A DNA stretch of 64,000 nucleotides from Lewinellaceae bacterium (GTDB lineage Bacteria > Bacteroidota > Bacteroidia > Chitinophagales > Saprospiraceae), in the NCBI GenBank assembly GCA_020636325.1, contig JACJYC010000003.1, positions 248,001 to 312,000 on the forward strand, read 5' to 3'. Positions 22,585-31,912 of this stretch are shown here, one piece after another. Under the pieces are notes generated by a model, which was given only the letters and a program-made list of their open reading frames with translations, searched no databases and was not told where the DNA came from. Every line of letters begins with the position of its first letter. Within the stretch, counting starts at the first letter, position 1. Made by a program: the position numbers and the translations under genes.

Positions 22585-24999
22585 ATGGAAGTTGTAAAAA
22601 GGAGCGGAAAAAGGGAAGCCGTCAGTTTTGACAAGATCACAGCCCGCGTCAAGAAGCTGTGTTATGGCCTCAACCCACACTATGTAAACTACATCGAAAT
22701 TTCCAAAAAGGTGATCCTGGGCCTGTACGACGGGGTTACCACCACCGAACTGGATAACCTCGCCGCTGAAACCGCCGCGTCGATGGCCGCCATCCACCCG
22801 GATTATGCCATCCTGGCCGCACGGATCGCCGTTTCGAACCTGCACAAGAATACCGACAAGTCGTTTGCCGTTACCATCAAGCAATTGTACAACTATATCG
22901 ACCCCAAAACGGGCGATAAAGCGGGCCTGATCGGCGACGATATCTATAAGATCATCTGGAAACACCGCGATACCCTGGATTCGGCCCTGATCTACGACCG
23001 GGATTACGAATTCGATTATTTCGGCTTCAAGACCCTCGAACGGTCCTACCTGCTGAAAATGAACGGCAAGGTGGTCGAGCGCCCGCAGCAGATGCTGATG
23101 CGCGTGGCGGTAGGCATCCACGGGGAAGACATCGAAGCCGCGGTGGAAACCTACAACCTGATGTCGGAGAAGTGGTTCATCCACGCCACGCCGACCCTGT
23201 TCAACGCCGGTACGCCCAAACCCCAATTGTCGAGCTGCTTCCTGCTGAGCGTGACGGACGACAGCATCTCCGGCATTTTTGAAACGCTCTCCCGCTGCGC
23301 CCGGATCTCCCAGTCGGCCGGCGGCATCGGCCTGAGCATCCACAATATCCGCGCCAAGGGCAGCTACATCAAGGGCACGGGCGGCACCTCCAACGGGATC
23401 ATCCCCATGCTCCGGGTGTACAACGATACGGCCCGCTACGTCGACCAGGGCGGCGGCAAACGCAAAGGCGCCTTCGCCGTTTACCTGGAGCCGTGGCACG
23501 CCGACGTGCTGGATTTCCTGGAATTGAAAAAGAACCACGGCAAGGAGGAACTGCGCGCACGCGACCTGTTCTACGCCATGTGGATCCCGGACCTCTTCAT
23601 GGAACGCGTGAAGCAGGATGCCGACTGGTCCTTGTTCTGCCCCAACGAAGCGCCGGGCCTGTTCGATACCTACGGCGGCGAATTCGAGGCCCTTTACCAC
23701 CAATATGAAAAAGAAGGCCGGGCCCGCAAGGTGGTCCGCGCACAGGAACTCTGGTTCTCCATCCTGGAATCGCAGATCGAAACGGGTACGCCGTATTTGC
23801 TGTACAAGGATTCGGCCAACCGGAAGAGCAACCAGAAGAACCTCGGCACGATCCGCTCCAGCAACCTTTGCACGGAGATCATGGAATATACGTCGGCTGA
23901 CGAAGTGGCGGTGTGCAACCTCGCTTCCATCGCCCTGAACAAATTCGTGAAGGAAGACCGGACCTTTGATTTCGAACGCCTTTTCGAGATCGCCCGCGTG
24001 GTGACCCGCAACCTGAACAAGGTGATCGACATCAACTATTATCCGATCGAGGAGGCCCGCCGGTCCAATATGCGCCACCGGCCTATCGGTATCGGCGTGC
24101 AGGGGCTGGCCGACGCCTTTATCCTGATGCGCTATCCGTTCGACAGCCCGGAGGCCCGCAAGCTCAATCAGGAGATCTTTGAAACGATCTACTATGCGGC
24201 CCTGACCGAATCCAACGTCCTGGCCGAACGCGACGGCGCCTACGAAACCTTCCCGGGATCGCCGGCCAGCCAGGGCGAACTGCAATTCGATATGTGGGGC
24301 GTTCAACCCAGCGATCGCTGGGACTGGAAATCGCTCAAGGCCCGGATCAAGAAAACCGGTATCCGGAACAGCCTCCTGCTGGCGCCCATGCCGACCGCGT
24401 CGACCTCCCAGATCCTGGGGAACAACGAATGTTTCGAACCCTATACGTCCAATATCTACAGCCGCCGGACCCTGAGCGGCGAGTTCATTGTGGTGAACAA
24501 ACACCTCCTCAACGACCTCATCCGCCTTGGGCTCTGGAACGAAGAGATGCGGCATATCCTGATGGCCTCCAACGGCTCAATTCAGCATATCGAAGGCATT
24601 CCGCAGGAATTGAAGGACCTCTACAAAACGGTTTGGGAGATCAGCCAGAAGGTCATCATCGATATGGCTGCCGACCGCGGGGCCTACATCTGCCAAAGCC
24701 AGAGCATGAACCTGTTCGTGGAAAGCCCGAACTACGGCAAGCTGTCGTCCATGCACTTCTACGCCTGGGAGCGGGGCCTGAAAACAGGCATGTACTACCT
24801 GCGTTCCAAAGCCGCCATCGACCCGATCAAGTTCACGGTCGACCAGAAAGCGCAACAAGCCGTCAAGGCCGGCCAGCAACACGCCGCCGCCTCCTTCTTC
24901 GCCGCCCCGGACCCCAACAAGGACCTGTCGGTGGAGGAAATGACCATGGGCAAAGCCTGCAGCCTGGATGACCCGGATTGTTTGGCTTGCAGTGCGTAA
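22585..24999 (+). CDS. nrdA: Ribonucleoside-diphosphate reductase, alpha subunit (class I)
   Basis: 804 residues. Residues 1-90 form an ATP-cone (VVKRSGKREAVSFDKITARV), the allosteric dATP/ATP switch. The catalytic part has LSSCFLLSV (first redox Cys), SSNLCTEIM (radical Cys with the N-x-C-x-E motif) and LLAPMPTASTSQILG (the loop holding the P-T-A-S-T-S motif). The C-terminus ends in CLACSA, the swinging Cys pair that is re-reduced by thioredoxin. It makes dNDPs from NDPs. It forms an operon with nrdB, closed by a terminator at about 25.2 kb. A heptamer repeat starts directly at its stop codon. Confidence 0.97.
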   Translation: MEVVKRSGKREAVSFDKITARVKKLCYGLNPHYVNYIEISKKVILGLYDGVTTTELDNLAAETAASMAAIHPDYAILAARIAVSNLHKNTDKSFAVTIKQLYNYIDPKTGDKAGLIGDDIYKIIWKHRDTLDSALIYDRDYEFDYFGFKTLERSYLLKMNGKVVERPQQMLMRVAVGIHGEDIEAAVETYNLMSEKWFIHATPTLFNAGTPKPQLSSCFLLSVTDDSISGIFETLSRCARISQSAGGIGLSIHNIRAKGSYIKGTGGTSNGIIPMLRVYNDTARYVDQGGGKRKGAFAVYLEPWHADVLDFLELKKNHGKEELRARDLFYAMWIPDLFMERVKQDADWSLFCPNEAPGLFDTYGGEFEALYHQYEKEGRARKVVRAQELWFSILESQIETGTPYLLYKDSANRKSNQKNLGTIRSSNLCTEIMEYTSADEVAVCNLASIALNKFVKEDRTFDFERLFEIARVVTRNLNKVIDINYYPIEEARRSNMRHRPIGIGVQGLADAFILMRYPFDSPEARKLNQEIFETIYYAALTESNVLAERDGAYETFPGSPASQGELQFDMWGVQPSDRWDWKSLKARIKKTGIRNSLLLAPMPTASTSQILGNNECFEPYTSNIYSRRTLSGEFIVVNKHLLNDLIRLGLWNEEMRHILMASNGSIQHIEGIPQELKDLYKTVWEISQKVIIDMAADRGAYICQSQSMNLFVESPNYGKLSSMHFYAWERGLKTGMYYLRSKAAIDPIKFTVDQKAQQAVKAGQQHAAASFFAAPDPNKDLSVEEMTMGKACSLDDPDCLACSA

Positions 25000-25002
25000 T
25001 AG

Positions 25003-25140
25003 TCGTAAGTCTACAGTCATAAGTCGTAAGATCCTGACCAAGAGCCTGACCGACTTACGACTTACAACTTACAACTTACAACTTACAACTTACGACTTAC
25101 GACTTACAACTTACGACTTACAACTTACGACTTACAACTA
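25003..25140. repeat. ACTTACR heptamer tandem repeat at the nrdA stop codon
   Basis: GTCGTAAGTC words (25003-25030) begin 4 bp after the nrdA stop. After a short spacer, at least 12 copies of the 7-bp unit ACTTACA/ACTTACG run to 25140, forming the opposite arm of an inverted repeat. The same heptamer array occurs at 46693-46758. Confidence 0.9.
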
Positions 25141-25171
25141 ACTTACTGATACATCAATTTTTTTCCCATTG

Positions 25172-25207
25172 AAAATGGCGAGTGATCAAAAAACTCGCCA
25201 TTTTTTT
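25172..25207 (+). terminator. Rho-independent terminator of nrdBA
   Basis: AAAATGGCGAGT (25172-25183) and ACTCGCCATTTT (25193-25204) form a 12-bp stem with a 9-nt loop, followed by TTT. It lies 172 bp after nrdA, past the repeat. From here to 25479 (about 270 bp) I see no gene or other signal. Confidence 0.9.
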
Positions 25208-25479
25208 AATTTTGCGCAAGTTATTGTCATTTTTACAGGCAAAAGCATAATAAAACCGGGTAATTGCCAGTTTACGCTAGAGTTGGTACAATCCTGATAG
25301 CCTACCCCTTAAAATGAGCCGAAGCCATTTATCCCGGCTTGGTCCTATTCCAATACGCCGTTGAGAAAACTTCACATACGATCCGTGCCGCAGTGCACCG
25401 GAAAGCCTGCATTTTGTCAATTTGCAAGATTTTTGTTTTGATCAGGTCGCAAACGGCCGGGCCATCAGAACCTTTTATA

Positions 25480-25487
25480 TACTTTTG
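25480..25487 (+). promoter_or_regulatory. Bacteroidota -7 element before the TSP3/OmpA gene
   Basis: TACTTTTG matches TAnnTTTG exactly; it is 25 bp before an ATG at 25513 and 64 bp before the preferred ATG at 25552. No TTG is found at -33. Confidence 0.4.
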
Positions 25488-25551
25488 TTTTCCATGGGCC
25501 CGATCCATAAACATGAACATATTACACACTATTGAGAAAAAGCTACATGCC

Positions 25552-27267
25552 ATGAGGATTCAGATCGTATTTGCACTGGCCGTGCTGTCGGCCTATGTTG
25601 TATCCGCCCAGCCTAAGTGGGAAATAGGCCTGACCGGCGGCGCTTCGTTTTATTTGGGCGATCTGGCTCCAAGCGAGTGGCCCGTCTGGTCGGAAACCAA
25701 ACCGATGGCCGGGGTCCAGTTCGGGTACCGGTTGAGCCCGGGCTGGAGCTTGCGCCTCGGGTTGTCCGGCTCCAAAATCACCGGCGATGACAATAATTTC
25801 CCGGAAGACAACTGGGTGAGATTGTACCGCAAGGCAACCTTTGAGACCACCATGGGCGAAGCCGCCCTTGCCTTTATATGGGAACCCTGGGGAAGAAAAC
25901 GGATCACGGAAGGCAATGTGCTGCGCCGGATCTGGTCGCCCTACCTCTTTACCGGCTTCGGCCGCCTCCAGGGCAAAGTAGAACCCGATTTTTCCAATAT
26001 TGTGGATGACGGCCTGTTGCCGCAGGCGCGCCGGGACCAGAAGGCGAAACTGAACCGGGGGTTCTGGACCATGCCGGTCGGTGTGGGCCTTCGCAAAGAC
26101 CTCGGCAGGAACAGTTTTCTCAACGCAGAATTCGGGGTGCGGACGGCTTTTTCCGACCACCTGGACGGCGTCAGTTTTGCCGGCAATCCCAACGATAAGG
26201 ATTGGTATGCTTTTGCCGGACTGGCGTTGGGCTGGCGCCTCGGCCGCTGGGATGTCGACGGCGACGGGATCCTGGACAAGGACGACAAGTGCCCGCGCGT
26301 ACCCGGCAAAGCGTCGGCCCAGGGCTGCCCGGATGCGGACGGCGACGGCGTGGAAGACCTGGAAGACGCCTGCCCGGAAGTGGCGGGTCTGATCGAACAG
26401 AGCGGTTGCCCGGACACGGACCGCGACGGGACCATGGACCTCCTGGATGCCTGCCCGACGGACCCCGGACCGGAAGCCACCCAGGGCTGCCCGGATGCCG
26501 ATAGCGACAATATCGCGGACAAGGACGACGAATGCCCGGAACTGGCCGGCCTGGAAGCCTTCAAAGGCTGCCCGGATACCGACGGCGACGGCATACCCGA
26601 TAAAGACGACGAATGCCCGGATGTTTCGGGTTTCGAACAATTCAAAGGCTGTCCGTTTGCCGATGCGGATAAGGACGGTATCGCCGATGAGGACGATCGG
26701 TGCCCGGATATTGCGGGCACGGAAGCCTTCAAAGGTTGCCCGGATACGGACGGCGACAGCGTTGCAGACCCGGATGACCGTTGTCCTGAATTAGCGGGCG
26801 AGCTCGGCGGCTGCCCGGATGCGGATAAGGACGGCGTCGCGGATATCGATGACCACTGCCCGGAAACGGCCGGCGAAAAAGACAACGGCGGCTGCCCGCC
26901 GCTGCCCGAGGAAAAGCGCAAGGTGCTCGATCTGGCGACCAAGGCAGTCCAGTTTGAAACCGCCAAGGCCGCCCTTAAAAAAGCCTCCCTGAAGACCCTC
27001 AGCGAGATCGCGGACATCCTCAAGGAATACGATTATTACCACCTTTCGATCGAAGGGCATACCGACAGCCAGGGATCGGACAAGCTCAACCAGGGGCTTT
27101 CAGAAAAGCGGGCGCAGGCCTGCTACGATTACCTGGTCAAACAGGGGATCGCGGCTGAACGCCTGAAACACGCCGGATTCGGGGAAACCATGCCGGTGGC
27201 GACCAACAAGACGGCGGCGGGCCGCCAGCTGAACCGGCGGGTGGAATTCAAGCTCAGCATTGAATGA
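25552..27267 (+). CDS. OmpA family outer membrane protein with thrombospondin type-3 repeats
   Basis: 571 residues from the ATG at 25552, which starts the signal peptide MRIQIVFALAVLSAYVVSAQ; an ATG at 25513 would add 13 residues. Residues about 22-235 form an outer-membrane beta-barrel-like domain (EIGLTGGASFYLGDL). Residues about 237-445 hold eight thrombospondin type-3 calcium-binding repeats of the form D-x-D-x-D-G-x-x-D-x-x-D-x-C-P. Residues about 455-571 form an OmpA peptidoglycan-binding domain (SIEGHTDSQGSDKLN and NRRVEFKL). It anchors the outer membrane to the wall; the acidic repeats make a rigid calcium-dependent spacer. Common in marine Bacteroidota. Confidence 0.93.
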   Translation: MRIQIVFALAVLSAYVVSAQPKWEIGLTGGASFYLGDLAPSEWPVWSETKPMAGVQFGYRLSPGWSLRLGLSGSKITGDDNNFPEDNWVRLYRKATFETTMGEAALAFIWEPWGRKRITEGNVLRRIWSPYLFTGFGRLQGKVEPDFSNIVDDGLLPQARRDQKAKLNRGFWTMPVGVGLRKDLGRNSFLNAEFGVRTAFSDHLDGVSFAGNPNDKDWYAFAGLALGWRLGRWDVDGDGILDKDDKCPRVPGKASAQGCPDADGDGVEDLEDACPEVAGLIEQSGCPDTDRDGTMDLLDACPTDPGPEATQGCPDADSDNIADKDDECPELAGLEAFKGCPDTDGDGIPDKDDECPDVSGFEQFKGCPFADADKDGIADEDDRCPDIAGTEAFKGCPDTDGDSVADPDDRCPELAGELGGCPDADKDGVADIDDHCPETAGEKDNGGCPPLPEEKRKVLDLATKAVQFETAKAALKKASLKTLSEIADILKEYDYYHLSIEGHTDSQGSDKLNQGLSEKRAQACYDYLVKQGIAAERLKHAGFGETMPVATNKTAAGRQLNRRVEFKLSIE

Positions 27268-27287
27268 TCTTGTGCAAAAAACCATAC

Positions 27288-27440
27288 TACTGGACATTTT
27301 TGCAAAAAGGGCAAAGACGGGGAGAGCGAGTGAGGGAGAGAGTGGGTAAAAAGCAATGCCTTCACCCACTCTCTCCCTCCCTAAGTCTCCCACTGTGCTC
27401 ATTTTGTCCAGCAGTGTGGCAAAAAACCGTTTCTTTGCCC
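27288..27440. repeat. Large nested inverted repeat
   Basis: The core arms GAGGGAGAGAGTGGGT (27332-27347) and ACCCACTCTCTCCCTC (27364-27379) are perfect over 16 bp with a 16-nt loop. Outside it, GGGCAAAGA/TCTTTGCCC and CTGGACA/TGTCCAG are also complementary, making a nested, imperfect inverted repeat of about 150 bp between the OmpA and PAP2 genes. The core shares GAGAG words with the repeat after kmo. Confidence 0.8.
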
Positions 27441-27469
27441 TTTGGATAGGCTCAAAAACGCGGCAAGGA

Positions 27470-28045
27470 ATGGATCTGCTTTTGCATTGGGACGAACAAT
27501 TATTCCGGCTGATCAACGGCCAATGGCATACCGGTTGGCTGGATGCGGTCATGCCGCTGTGGCGGGAGAAACTGTTCTGGGTCCCGTTTTACCTGGCCCT
27601 GACGGCCTGGTCGGTCTGGCGCTATAAATGGCGCGGCCTGGTCCTGATCCTTTTCATGGGCGCTGCGGTGGCCGTTTCCGACCCGGTCAGCAGCCAGCTG
27701 TTCAAAAAAAATGTCGAGCGGCTCCGGCCCTGCCGTACCCCCGGATTGGAGGAAAGCGTCCATTTGCTCGTTCCCTGCGGCGGCGGATACAGCTTTACGT
27801 CCTCCCATGCAACCAACCACTTCGCGCTGGCGTTCTTCTTAATCGGTACCCTGGGCCGGCGATACCGGCGCTGGCGGTGGCCCCTGGCCCTGTGGGCCGC
27901 CAGCATAGCTTACGGACAGGTATACGTTGGGGTCCATTTTCCGCTGGACGTGATCTGCGGGGCCTTGCTGGGCGCCGGGATCGGCGCACTGGTCGCTTAT
28001 TTCTACAGGAAGTGGGATAAGGTCAGCATTTTGAATGAACAATAG
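27470..28045 (+). CDS. PAP2 family phosphatase (lipid phosphate phosphatase type)
   Basis: 191 residues from the ATG at 27470; the frame is open further upstream but only through the inverted repeat. About five membrane helices. The three PAP2 motifs are visible: KKNVERLRPC (K-x6-R-P), SFTSSHATNHF (S-x-H in place of SGH), and YGQVYVGVHFPLDV (x-x-x-x-H-x-x-x-D, with Gly/Gln in place of the first S-R). Typical members dephosphorylate undecaprenyl pyrophosphate or phosphatidyl-glycerol-phosphate on the outer face of the inner membrane. Which one applies here is open. Confidence 0.85.
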   Translation: MDLLLHWDEQLFRLINGQWHTGWLDAVMPLWREKLFWVPFYLALTAWSVWRYKWRGLVLILFMGAAVAVSDPVSSQLFKKNVERLRPCRTPGLEESVHLLVPCGGGYSFTSSHATNHFALAFFLIGTLGRRYRRWRWPLALWAASIAYGQVYVGVHFPLDVICGALLGAGIGALVAYFYRKWDKVSILNEQ

Positions 28046-28205
28046 TTTTTCCAAAACCATTGTTCAAATATTTTTACCACAATAGAATCATAAGGACGCA
28101 TAAGAAGAGCCTATTGGAATTGGCGCAAAGCGCAATTGCAATGAAAAACGGATGTGAACTTATATGCCTAAGGGCCGTTACGATTAACAACTTACAACTA
28201 AAAAA

Positions 28206-28949
28206 ATGACCCTCTGGGGATATCTCTTATTGATCAGCGTGGTGGCAGGCGGCGGCCTGGTGGGGTATTACCTCCATAAAAGGGCGGGTTCGTTGCTGCC
28301 GATGGTCCTGTCCTTCAGCGGGGCGTATATCCTGGGGATTACGGTGCTCCATCTCCTGCCGGAAGTGATGACCGGAGCGAGCCACAAGGTCGGGTACTGG
28401 CTGTTGGCCGGCTTTTTCGTACAGTTGCTGCTCGAACAGCTTTCTCAGGGCGTTGAACACGGCCATATCCACGGGCGCCATCATGCGCGCAAAGGGTTTG
28501 CCGTACAGGTCATGGCCGGGCTTTGCCTGCACGCTTTCATTGAGGGCATGCCCCTGAGCCATTACGGTCATTTGCACGAAGCGGTCACCCATGGCGCCGA
28601 CCACCTGAAAGGGACGCATCTGCTGATCGGGGTGGCCCTGCACAAGGCGCCGGCCGCCTTTGCCCTGGCAGCGCTGCTGCTGCATTCCGGCTTCAGGAAG
28701 ACCTTTGTCTTCGCCTGTCTCGGGTGTTTTGCCCTGATGTCGCCGCTCGGGGCCCTGTTGTCCTCTTTGATGACCTTATCCCTGGATCAGATCCAGTGGC
28801 TGCTGGCCTTTGTGATCGGGTCATTCCTCCATATTTCCACCACGATCCTGTTTGAATCCGACTCGCCGGGCAAACATGCCATCTCCTTCCGCAAGGTGCT
28901 GACCATTTTGCTGGGGCTGGGTTTTTCACTGGCTACCACCCTTTTATAG
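28206..28949 (+). CDS. ZIP family metal transporter
   Basis: 247 residues, eight hydrophobic segments. Family features: a His-rich loop (VEHGHIHGRHHARK, about residues 80-93) between helices 3 and 4, the helix 4 motif LHAFIEGMPL (metal-binding H and E) and the helix 5 motif ALHKAPAAFAL. ZIP proteins carry zinc or ferrous iron into the cytoplasm. It is preceded by a short ACTTACAACT fragment of the heptamer repeat. No regulator (Zur/Fur) is adjacent. Confidence 0.9.
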   Translation: MTLWGYLLLISVVAGGGLVGYYLHKRAGSLLPMVLSFSGAYILGITVLHLLPEVMTGASHKVGYWLLAGFFVQLLLEQLSQGVEHGHIHGRHHARKGFAVQVMAGLCLHAFIEGMPLSHYGHLHEAVTHGADHLKGTHLLIGVALHKAPAAFALAALLLHSGFRKTFVFACLGCFALMSPLGALLSSLMTLSLDQIQWLLAFVIGSFLHISTTILFESDSPGKHAISFRKVLTILLGLGFSLATTLL

Positions 28950-29050
28950 TCGGCCGTAAATTAATTGTAAACAAATATTCACGGAGTAATTGAAATTTCA
29001 TTAATTTGGCCTTGCCAAAACAAATGTTTTCTTACACACACGCCACTTTT

Positions 29051-31879
29051 ATGAAATTTGTATACAATGCCCTTTGCCTAAACATTATTTCGATTTTTTT
29101 ACTTTCTTCTGGCCTGAACGCGCAAACGGTCATTCGCGGTGAGATCACGGACAACGATACGGGAGAACCGCTGATCGGCGCGACGGTTCTGGTGAAGAGT
29201 ACCGGCGAAGGCACGGTTACAGATTTCGACGGCGCGTTTGAATTGAGAACGGATGAAGCCCTTCCCGTTACGGTTGTTTTTTCTTATACCGGCTACGGTT
29301 TGCTGGAAATGGACATCACCAATACGGATCAACCGCTGAAGATCAAGCTGGGCGCTGAAGCCATCACGACGGAAGTGGTGGAAGTAAAGGGCCAGCGCAT
29401 TTCCGAAAAGCAGAAAGCGGCGCCGCTCACCATTGAGTCCCTGGATGCTCTTGCCATAAAACAGACTGCTTCCGACAACTTTTACGACGGCCTGGGCGCC
29501 CTGAAGGGGGTCGATCTCACCGCCGCCAGCCTCGGGTTCAAGATCATCAACACCCGCGGGTTCAACAGCACCAGCCCCGTGCGCTCCCTGCAGATCATCG
29601 ACGGAGTGGACAACCAGTCGCCGGGCCTTAATTTTTCCCTGGGCAACTTCCTGGGATCCCCCGAACTGGATGTGATCAAGGTCGATCTGGTCGTGGGCGC
29701 AAGCTCGGCTTTCTACGGCCCGGGCGCCTTCAACGGCGTGGTCAGCATGGAAACCAAAAACCCATTCTACACCAAAGGCCTTTCCGCCATGGTCAAATTC
29801 GGCGAACGAAGCCTGGTGGAAACCGGTTTCCGGTGGGCCGATGCCGTGAAAAACAAACAAGGCCAGGACCTGCTGGGGTATAAGATCAACTTTTCCTACC
29901 TCAGCGCCAACGACTGGGAAGCGACGAATTACGACCCGGTTTACGATACCCGGACCGGTGTGGACAACCCCGGCCGGTATGACGCCGTGAACATTTACGG
30001 CGACGAATACGCCGCAGCATTCGATTACTCCACCGTTGACCTGCATACCTATCCCGGCATCGGCATCTTCCACCGCACAGGCTACAAGGAAGTCGACCTG
30101 GTCGATTACAATACCCGGAACATCAAGGCCAATGCGTCCATCTATCTGCGCACCAACCCCGCCAAGGCCGACGATTCGCCCGAATTGATCCTCGGATCCA
30201 GCGTCGGTACCGGCACCACGGTCTATCAGGGCGATAACCGGTTCAGCCTGAAGAATATCCTCTTCTACCAGAACCGGATCGAATTCAGAAAACGTGATAA
30301 ATTCTTTATCCGGGCTTACAGCTCAACCGAAGACGCAGGGGATTCCTACGACCCGTACCTGACCGCCTTGTTGTTGCAGGACAGCGCCAAAACCAATACC
30401 CGCTGGGCGCAGGACTATGTCGCTTACTGGCAGGCGAACGTTTCACCCCAGATCAAAAGCGACGATGAATTCCCCAAACTGGTGGTTATGGTGGACCCGG
30501 TCACCGGCCAGATCACGGCTACCTTCGACCGGGACAAGGCCCTGCAGTACCTCGATGCCCACCACGACGACCTGGTCAGGTGGCACTCAGAGGCGGAAGC
30601 CAAGGCCAACCTGCAAAGCCTGCCCACCTCTACGGTAGACTTTTATCAGCCCGGAACAACCCGTTTCGATGAAGAATTCCGGGAAATTACCAGCAAAAAA
30701 CGCACGGAAGGCGGTTCGCTGTTTTTCGATAAATCATCGCTTTATCATGTGCACGGCGAGTACAAATTCACGCCCTCCTTTACCGATGCCATCACGGTCG
30801 GGGCCAACGCCCGCCTGTACACGCCCAAATCAGAAGGCACCGTATTCTATGACACGATGGGCGTGAAGATCACCAACTTCGAATACGGCCTGTATACGGG
30901 TATCGAGAAGAACCTGTGGGACAAGCGCCTCAAGCTCAGCGCAGCTTTCCGGGCCGACAAGAACGAGAATTTCGACTGGATCTTCTCTCCTGCGGCCTCC
31001 ATCGTGTACAAGCCTTCAGCCAGCAATTTTTTGCGGTTTTCGTTCTCTTCCGCCATCCGCAACCCGACCCTTACGGACCAATACCTGTTCCTGAACGTGG
31101 GCCGGGCCACCTTGTCGGGCAACCTGGATGGGGTACAGGGACTGGCAGACCTGGAATCCGTTAAGGAATTTTTGGCTACCTTGCAGTCCAGCAGCCTGAA
31201 ATACTTCGATATCGACCCGGTCCGGCCGGAAAAGGTCAAGACATTCGAGGTCGGATACCGCACAACCCTGTTCAATAAACTATATGTCGACGCCGGGTAT
31301 TATTACAATATCTACGATGATTTCTTGGGGTACAATATCGGCGGTAAGCTGACGCTGGATCCGGTCAGCGGCCGTCCGACACGGATCCGGATCTTCCGGT
31401 ATTCGGCCAATTCCATCAACCAGGTAACGACCCAGGGTTTTTCTATCGGGCTGAATTATTACTTCAAGCGGTATTACATGTTCTCCGGGAATTATTCCTG
31501 GAACAAGCTCAATAAGGCTTTTGAGGACGACCCGATCATACCGGCATTCAATACGCCGGAGCACAAATACAACCTGGGCCTGAGCGGACGGGATATCCCG
31601 CTGGACCTGGGCGTGTTCAGGTTGAAAAACTTCGGGTTCAACGTCAACTACAAATGGATCGACGGCTTCCTGTTCGAAGGGTCGCCGCAATTCACGGGCC
31701 AGGTCCCGTCGTACGATCTGCTCGACGTACAGGTCAATAACCGGTTCGAAAAACTGAAGACCACGGTCAAGATCGGCGCCTCCAACGTGCTGGACAATAA
31801 ACAATTCCAGGCTTACGGCGGTCCGCGGATCGGCAGGTTGGCGTACATTTCCCTGGTGTATGAATTCCAGAAAAGGTAA
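29051..31879 (+). CDS. TonB-dependent receptor with carboxypeptidase-like N-terminal domain
   Basis: 942 residues from the ATG at 29051, giving the signal peptide MKFVYNALCLNIISIFLLSS plus GLNAQ. Next is a CarboxypepD_reg-like domain (IRGEITDNDTGEPLIGATV), then a plug domain with the variable TonB box region, and a 22-stranded barrel ending in YISLVYEFQKR (aromatic C-terminal strand). It imports a large substrate across the outer membrane with TonB/ExbBD energy. No SusD-like partner follows, so it is not a classic Sus pair. The next gene encodes a secreted hydrolase, which may act on the same substrate. Confidence 0.92.
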   Translation: MKFVYNALCLNIISIFLLSSGLNAQTVIRGEITDNDTGEPLIGATVLVKSTGEGTVTDFDGAFELRTDEALPVTVVFSYTGYGLLEMDITNTDQPLKIKLGAEAITTEVVEVKGQRISEKQKAAPLTIESLDALAIKQTASDNFYDGLGALKGVDLTAASLGFKIINTRGFNSTSPVRSLQIIDGVDNQSPGLNFSLGNFLGSPELDVIKVDLVVGASSAFYGPGAFNGVVSMETKNPFYTKGLSAMVKFGERSLVETGFRWADAVKNKQGQDLLGYKINFSYLSANDWEATNYDPVYDTRTGVDNPGRYDAVNIYGDEYAAAFDYSTVDLHTYPGIGIFHRTGYKEVDLVDYNTRNIKANASIYLRTNPAKADDSPELILGSSVGTGTTVYQGDNRFSLKNILFYQNRIEFRKRDKFFIRAYSSTEDAGDSYDPYLTALLLQDSAKTNTRWAQDYVAYWQANVSPQIKSDDEFPKLVVMVDPVTGQITATFDRDKALQYLDAHHDDLVRWHSEAEAKANLQSLPTSTVDFYQPGTTRFDEEFREITSKKRTEGGSLFFDKSSLYHVHGEYKFTPSFTDAITVGANARLYTPKSEGTVFYDTMGVKITNFEYGLYTGIEKNLWDKRLKLSAAFRADKNENFDWIFSPAASIVYKPSASNFLRFSFSSAIRNPTLTDQYLFLNVGRATLSGNLDGVQGLADLESVKEFLATLQSSSLKYFDIDPVRPEKVKTFEVGYRTTLFNKLYVDAGYYYNIYDDFLGYNIGGKLTLDPVSGRPTRIRIFRYSANSINQVTTQGFSIGLNYYFKRYYMFSGNYSWNKLNKAFEDDPIIPAFNTPEHKYNLGLSGRDIPLDLGVFRLKNFGFNVNYKWIDGFLFEGSPQFTGQVPSYDLLDVQVNNRFEKLKTTVKIGASNVLDNKQFQAYGGPRIGRLAYISLVYEFQKR

Positions 31880-31912
31880 TTATCTAACTTGTTTCCTATA
31901 AAAATCGCGTCT

